A stretch of 16,245 bases of DNA from Pseudonocardia sp. (lineage in GTDB: Bacteria; Actinomycetota; Actinomycetes; Mycobacteriales; Pseudonocardiaceae): contig JASLAP010000531.1 of NCBI GenBank assembly GCA_030147065.1, positions 1-16,245 of the forward strand. Reading direction: 5' to 3'. A program made the position numbers and the translations under genes. The notes beneath the pieces were generated by a model, which had not been told where the DNA came from, searched no databases, and worked only from the letters and a program-made list of their open reading frames with translations. Below, piece by piece: positions 12,304-16,245 of this stretch (its first letter is position 1; each line of letters begins with the position of its first letter).

Positions 12304-14378
12304 CCCCGACCTACCCGCCCGCCGAGTGGAACGCCACCGAACGCTCCTTCCCCGGCGACACCGCCGAGGTCGCCGCCGTCGAGCTCGTGGTGCGGTCCGC
12401 GCGCCGCACCCCGGACGCCCCGGCGGTCGTCGACGCGCACGGCGTCGTGTGCACCTACCGCGAGCTCCTCGCGCGCTCGACCCGGCTCGCCCGGCTGCTG
12501 CGCGGGCGCGGCATCGGGCCCGGTGACCCCGTCGCCGTCATCGGCAGGCGCGACGCGGCGTCGGTCGCGGCGATCCTGGGCGCGAACCTGGCGGGCGCCG
12601 CGTTCGTGCCGATCAGCCCGCAGTGGCCCCTCGAGCGGATCGGCTACGTGCTCGGGTCGACCCGGGCCCGCTGCCTGGTCGGGGCCGCCCCGGACCTGGA
12701 CCACCTCGACCGGCTGGCCGCCGCCTGCCCGGACCTCACCGACGTGGTGCTGCCCGACGTGACCGGCCCGCACGCCACCGGCCCGGCCGACACCGCCGCC
12801 GACACCACTGTGGACACCGCCGGACTCGCGGCCGCCGTCCTCGCGCACCGGCCGAGCACCGTGCTGCAGGTCGGGCTGGCCGACGGCGGGCTGCTGCGCG
12901 CCGTCGCGCCGCACGTCGACCTGTTCAGCGCGATCGACCCCGACGAGGACGCGGTGCGCGCCGCGACCGCGTGGGCCGACGAGCAGGGCCTGTTCGTCGA
13001 CCTCGTCGCCGGTCCCGCGGAGCGGGTCGTCGAGGTCCTGCCCACGCCCGTCGACGTCGCCGTGCTCCCGGAGCGGGCGTCACCGGCGCTGGTGGCGGCC
13101 GTCTCCGCGCTGGTGCGCCCGGGCGGGGCCACGGTGCTGTGCCCCACCCAGCCGCCCCCCGAGCCTGCCCCCGCGACCGGCGCCGGACCGCGCATCCACA
13201 CCGGGTGGCACCTCGCCCGGCAGCCCGACGACGACCTGACGGCCCCGGCGGGCCCGGGCGACGTCGCCTACGTGATCTTCACGTCCGGCTCGACGGGACG
13301 CCCCAAGGGCGTGGCGATCAGCAACGGCGCGCTGGTGAACACCGTGCTGTGCTGCACCGAGCAGTTCGCCATCGGACCGGGCGACCGGCTGCTGCAGGTC
13401 ACCTCGTTCTGCTTCGACCTGTCGGTCTTCGACGTCTTCGCGCTGCTGTCCGCGGGCGGGGCCGTGCGCATCGCCGACGAGGACGAGCTGGCCGAACCGG
13501 CGCGGCTGGCCCGGGTGCTGCTGCGGGAGGGGATCACGTTCTGGAACTCGGCCCCGCCGATGTTCGCCTGGGTGCTGCCGTTCCTGATCGGCGTCGACGC
13601 GCCCCCCGAGCAGCGGACGTCGCTGCGGCTGATGTTCCTGGCCGGCGACTGGATGCCGCTGTCGATGCCCGACGAGACCCGCTCGGTGTTCCCCGCCGTG
13701 CGGATCGTCAATCTGGGCGGCGCCACCGAGACCGCGGTCTGGTCGTCCTACCACGTGGTCGAGGCCGTGGACCCGGACTGGCCGAGCATCCCCTACGGGC
13801 GCCCGCTGGCGAACTCGCGCTACTACGTCCTCGACGAGCTGCGCCGCCCCACCGCGATCGACGAGACCGGCGAGATCTACATCGCCGGCACCAGCCTCGC
13901 CCTGGGCTACCACGGCGATCCCGCGCAGACCGCGCAGCGGTTCGTGCCGGACCCGTTCCACCCCGGGCAGCGCATGTACGCCAGCGGTGACCGGGGCCGC
14001 TGGCGGCCCACCGGAGAGATGCAGCTGCTGGGCCGGGTCGACCACCAGGTCAAGATCAACGGCTACCGCGTGGAGCTGGGCGAGATTGAGTCGGTGATGG
14101 CCGGGACGCCGAGCGTGCGCTCGGCCGCCGTCGTCACGGTCGACAGCGGCGGTGGCCGCGCGCTGGCCGGCTTCTACACCTGCCGCACCCCCGAGGTCCC
14201 CGTCGAGGCGATGCGCGAGCTGCTGGCGTCGCGGCTGCCGGAGTACATGGTCCCGGGCAGGATCGTCCGCCTCGAAGAGCTGCCGCTCACCGCGAACGGC
14301 AAGGTCGACCGGGTCGCGCTGGCCGCGCTCGCAAGCCCGGTGGCGGCCGCCGCAGGCCACCCCGGCGGTGCGCGGTGA
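12300..14378 (+). CDS. Free-standing NRPS adenylation protein, probably cysteine-type, interrupted by a methyltransferase-like insertion
   Basis: This 692-residue protein activates an amino acid as its adenylate for loading on a carrier domain. The core motifs are all present: TYREL (A1); GAAFVPI (A2, about 99-105); TSGSTGRPKG (A3, 328-337); FDLSVFD (A4, 372-378); NLGGATET (A5, 471-478); GEIYIAG (A6); YASGDRG (A7); GRVDHQVKINGYRVELGEIE (A8); LPEYMVP (A9); and NGKVDR (A10, K668). The pocket residues read D373 L374 F377 N416 F446 A448 L472 V480 W481 K668, i.e. DLFNFALVWK. This is close to the DLYNLSLIWK cysteine code, and GGATET with W481 is typical of cysteine-activating domains. Between A2 and A3 about 135 extra residues carry a degenerate methyltransferase fold. 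The protein stops right after A10 with no carrier domain; the next protein begins with a PCP. The start is ATG in an ATGA overlap, with GAGAGG (12288-12293) six bases upstream. Confidence 0.93.
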   Translation: MTPTYPPAEWNATERSFPGDTAEVAAVELVVRSARRTPDAPAVVDAHGVVCTYRELLARSTRLARLLRGRGIGPGDPVAVIGRRDAASVAAILGANLAGAAFVPISPQWPLERIGYVLGSTRARCLVGAAPDLDHLDRLAAACPDLTDVVLPDVTGPHATGPADTAADTTVDTAGLAAAVLAHRPSTVLQVGLADGGLLRAVAPHVDLFSAIDPDEDAVRAATAWADEQGLFVDLVAGPAERVVEVLPTPVDVAVLPERASPALVAAVSALVRPGGATVLCPTQPPPEPAPATGAGPRIHTGWHLARQPDDDLTAPAGPGDVAYVIFTSGSTGRPKGVAISNGALVNTVLCCTEQFAIGPGDRLLQVTSFCFDLSVFDVFALLSAGGAVRIADEDELAEPARLARVLLREGITFWNSAPPMFAWVLPFLIGVDAPPEQRTSLRLMFLAGDWMPLSMPDETRSVFPAVRIVNLGGATETAVWSSYHVVEAVDPDWPSIPYGRPLANSRYYVLDELRRPTAIDETGEIYIAGTSLALGYHGDPAQTAQRFVPDPFHPGQRMYASGDRGRWRPTGEMQLLGRVDHQVKINGYRVELGEIESVMAGTPSVRSAAVVTVDSGGGRALAGFYTCRTPEVPVEAMRELLASRLPEYMVPGRIVRLEELPLTANGKVDRVALAALASPVAAAAGHPGGAR
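12759..13257 (+). other. Degenerate methyltransferase-like insertion within the adenylation domain
   Basis: Residues about 154-319 of the adenylation protein separate A2 from A3 by about 225 residues, against about 90 in an uninterrupted domain such as GrsA. The core (188-281) reads like a class I SAM methyltransferase: VLQVGLADGGLL (188-199) as motif I, an acidic D213 in SAIDPDED after the second strand, then DVAVLPERASPALVAAVSAL with VRPGGATVLC (post-motif RPGG at 273-276). The motif I glycine pattern GxGxG is broken (G192-L-A-D-G196-G197). The segment is about half the length of a working domain, so it is probably inactive or structural. The boundaries are approximate. Confidence 0.7.
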
Positions 14379-16245
14379 CCGGGGGCGGCGCGCTCGCCGA
14401 CCGCGTGCGCGCGATCTGGGCCGAGATGCTCGGCGACACCGACCCCGACGTCGGGTTCCTCGGGTCGGGAGGGCACTCGCTGCTGGCCGCCCGGCTCATC
14501 GCCCGCATCGCCGCCGACCTCGGCGCCGACCTGAGCCTGGCCACGTTCATCCGCGACAACCCCTCCCTGACCGGGCTCGTCGGGCTCGTCGAGCGGGCGG
14601 AGAAGACCCCGACCCCGCTCCCGGACCCGGGCGCGGGGCGGGCCGGCACCGCGCAGCACGGCGGATCGGCCCCGATCTCCCCGGCCATGCGCCGCATCTG
14701 GACCTGGCACCGGCTGCACCCCGGCTCCCCCGCCTACAACGTGGTGCGGGTGCTGGCCGTCGACGGCCGGGTGCAGCCCGGCCCGCTGCGCGCGGCCCTC
14801 GCCGACCTCGCCGACCGCCACGCCGCCCTGCGCTGCCGCGTCACCGAGCCCGCGCCCGCGCGGCCGGAGATCGTCGTCGGCGAGCGGGTCCCGGTGCCGC
14901 TGGTGACCGAGGTGGTCCGGGGCGAGGCGGGGCCCGACCTCGACGCGGCGGTCGAGGCGGCCCTGCGCGGGGTCGCCGACCGGCCGATCCCGATGGACGC
15001 CGCACCGCTGTGGCGGTGCGGGCTGGTGTGGTCGCCGGGCTCCGGGCGCTCCTTCGTCGCCCTGGTGGTGCACCACATCATCAGCGACCTGCGCTCGTCG
15101 GACATCGTGCTCGCCGACCTGGCCACCGCCCACGCCGCCCGCAGCGGCGGGTCCGCGCCCGACTGGCCCGACCCGGCGCCCGACCTGCTCGACCACCTCC
15201 ACCACCAGGGCGCCCTCATCGGCTCCGCGCGCTGGCGCGCCGACCTCGACTGGTGGGCGGAGCGGCTCGCCGGTCACGTCCGGCCGCAGGTGCCGACGGG
15301 ACCCGCCGTCGCCGCCGAACCCGACGAGCACCGCGCCGACACCGTCTCGGTCGACATGGCGGCGGCGGCGACCGGGGCGGTCGAGGCGCTGTCGCGGCGG
15401 GCGGGCATCACCCCCGCCGTGCTGTTCCTGACCGCCGCGACCGCGGTGCTCGCCGCCCGGTCGGGTGGTGATCCGGGCATCGTCGGCGTGCCCGGCGTGC
15501 GGCTGGCCCGGCCGGGCGACGAACGGACCGTCACGTTCCTGCTCGACACCCTGCTGCTGGCGACCGGGGACCCCGCGGCGGGCGAGCGCACCGTCCTGGA
15601 CGCGTGCGCGGCCACCCGGCTCGCGCTCGTCGACGCCGTCGACCACGCGACGCCCGCGTTCGACGAGGTCCTCGACCGGATGCGGCTGCCCCGCAGCGCC
15701 CGCAGCCCGCTGGTGCGGCTGTGGTTCAACGACCTCACCGGCGCGGCCCCGCCGGCGCGGTTCAGCGGGCACCCGGCCGCCGAGCACGACCTCCCGCCCG
15801 GGTGGGCGCTGTTCGACCTCGGCCTCTACGTCTGGCGCACCGCGACCGGCTACCGGGTGCACGCCGTCGCGCCACGCGGCCGCGCGCAGGCCGACGACCT
15901 CGCCGTGTTCGCCCGGCAGGTGGTCGAGGTCTGCGCCGCCGCCGCGGCCGACCCGCACCGCCGCCTCGCCGACGCCCTGCCCGCGACGGCCCTGCCCGCA
16001 GCGCCACCCCCGACGGCGGGACCGGGCCACGTCGTCCCGACGACCGAGGTCCTGACCCGGTCGGCGGCCGAGCAACCCACCGGCCCGGCCCTGGCCACCG
16101 CAGACGGGCTCGTCGACCGCCGGACGCTCGACACCGCCGTCACCGCGCTCGCCGAGCAGGTGCGGGCCATCGTCGGACCCCGCGGTGTCGTCGCCCTCCC
16201 GGCGCGGCGCGACCGGCGCTTCGTCGAGCGCCTGCTCGCCTGCCT
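14375..16245 (+). CDS. NRPS, PCP-C-A (partial; continues past the window)
   Basis: This frame starts at GTG 14375 in a GTGA overlap with the adenylation gene and stays open to the window end (623 codons seen). An N-terminal PCP (about 5-75) carries S35 in GSGGHSLLAARL, the phosphopantetheine site. A condensation domain (about 101-525) begins ISPAMRRIW and has H233-H234-I-I-S-D238 in the catalytic motif HHxxxDG. The motif Gly is replaced by Leu239. The second His is retained, so peptide-bond formation is plausible. The heterocyclisation motif DxxxxDxxS is absent. From about 555 an adenylation domain starts (LTRSAAEQPTGPALATADG, then RRTLDTAVTALAEQV as its A1 region) and is cut before A3, so its substrate cannot be read. 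The N-terminal PCP, with no A or C domain before it, fits loading by the preceding stand-alone adenylation protein. The pair would be an initiation module. Confidence 0.92.
   Translation, partial: MTGGGALADRVRAIWAEMLGDTDPDVGFLGSGGHSLLAARLIARIAADLGADLSLATFIRDNPSLTGLVGLVERAEKTPTPLPDPGAGRAGTAQHGGSAPISPAMRRIWTWHRLHPGSPAYNVVRVLAVDGRVQPGPLRAALADLADRHAALRCRVTEPAPARPEIVVGERVPVPLVTEVVRGEAGPDLDAAVEAALRGVADRPIPMDAAPLWRCGLVWSPGSGRSFVALVVHHIISDLRSSDIVLADLATAHAARSGGSAPDWPDPAPDLLDHLHHQGALIGSARWRADLDWWAERLAGHVRPQVPTGPAVAAEPDEHRADTVSVDMAAAATGAVEALSRRAGITPAVLFLTAATAVLAARSGGDPGIVGVPGVRLARPGDERTVTFLLDTLLLATGDPAAGERTVLDACAATRLALVDAVDHATPAFDEVLDRMRLPRSARSPLVRLWFNDLTGAAPPARFSGHPAAEHDLPPGWALFDLGLYVWRTATGYRVHAVAPRGRAQADDLAVFARQVVEVCAAAAADPHRRLADALPATALPAAPPPTAGPGHVVPTTEVLTRSAAEQPTGPALATADGLVDRRTLDTAVTALAEQVRAIVGPRGVVALPARRDRRFVERLLAC

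Noticed and set aside
12861..13142. A functional methyltransferase domain
   Set aside because: The SAM motif I is broken and the domain is about half the usual size; treated as methyltransferase-like only.
14675..15950. A heterocyclisation (Cy) domain, expected beside a cysteine-type A domain
   Set aside because: The motif is HHIISD (condensation type), not DxxxxDxxS.
14174..16075. 633-codon minus-strand open frame and plus-strand frames at 14152-15471 and 15465-16055
   Set aside because: The true frame here is the one from GTG 14375, which is open to the window end and shows PCP and C-domain motifs.
1..16245. tRNA/rRNA genes, CRISPR arrays, insertion sequences, attachment sites
   Set aside because: No cloverleaf-like tRNA, no spaced direct-repeat array, no transposase or integrase motifs and no terminal inverted repeats were seen on either strand by eye.

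Overview
The window is very GC-rich with strong GC preference at third codon positions. Genes are tightly packed with GTG/ATG starts and 4-base stop/start overlaps. This points to an actinomycete; a Pseudonocardia-like genus is a guess from style, not proof. The main content is the left part of a hybrid polyketide/nonribosomal peptide (PKS/NRPS) gene cluster that runs off the right edge.

Left flank (1-2262): a 37-residue C-terminal tail of an unidentified protein (1-115), then about 300 bp with no convincing gene (one doubtful 48-codon ORF). Two minus-strand genes follow: a YcaQ-type DNA glycosylase (417-1517) and a LuxR/NarL-type regulator with an atypical receiver domain (1582-2262). A 266-bp divergent spacer (2263-2528) with several inverted repeats separates the regulator from the plus-strand cluster.

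Cluster (2529 to right edge, all plus strand): a FemAB/GNAT-fold acyltransferase (2529-3560); a 129-bp spacer with a 7-bp hairpin; a one-module PKS with order KS-AT-KR-DH-ACP (3690-9164); a free-standing LanB-type (lantibiotic dehydratase N-terminal-like) protein with no elimination domain (9161-11485); a type II thioesterase (11482-12303); a free-standing adenylation protein interrupted by a degenerate methyltransferase-like insertion (12300-14378); and an NRPS beginning PCP-C-A, cut by the window end (14375->16245). The last five genes are joined at all four junctions by 4-base overlaps (ATGA, ATGA, ATGA, GTGA), so they almost certainly form one translationally coupled unit.

Working model (inference): the lone adenylation protein, whose binding-pocket code DLFNFALVWK resembles the cysteine code, loads the PCP at the N-terminus of the next protein. 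That makes an initiating module split at the A/PCP boundary. The C domain then condenses it with the residue chosen by the following A domain. The PKS adds a probable malonate unit, reduced by KR and possibly dehydrated by DH. The thioesterase clears misprimed carriers. The LanB-like enzyme, which in characterised relatives uses aminoacyl-tRNA, and the FemAB-like acyltransferase, some of whose relatives also do, are the unusual tailoring candidates. Together they suggest tRNA-dependent chemistry on an assembly-line product.
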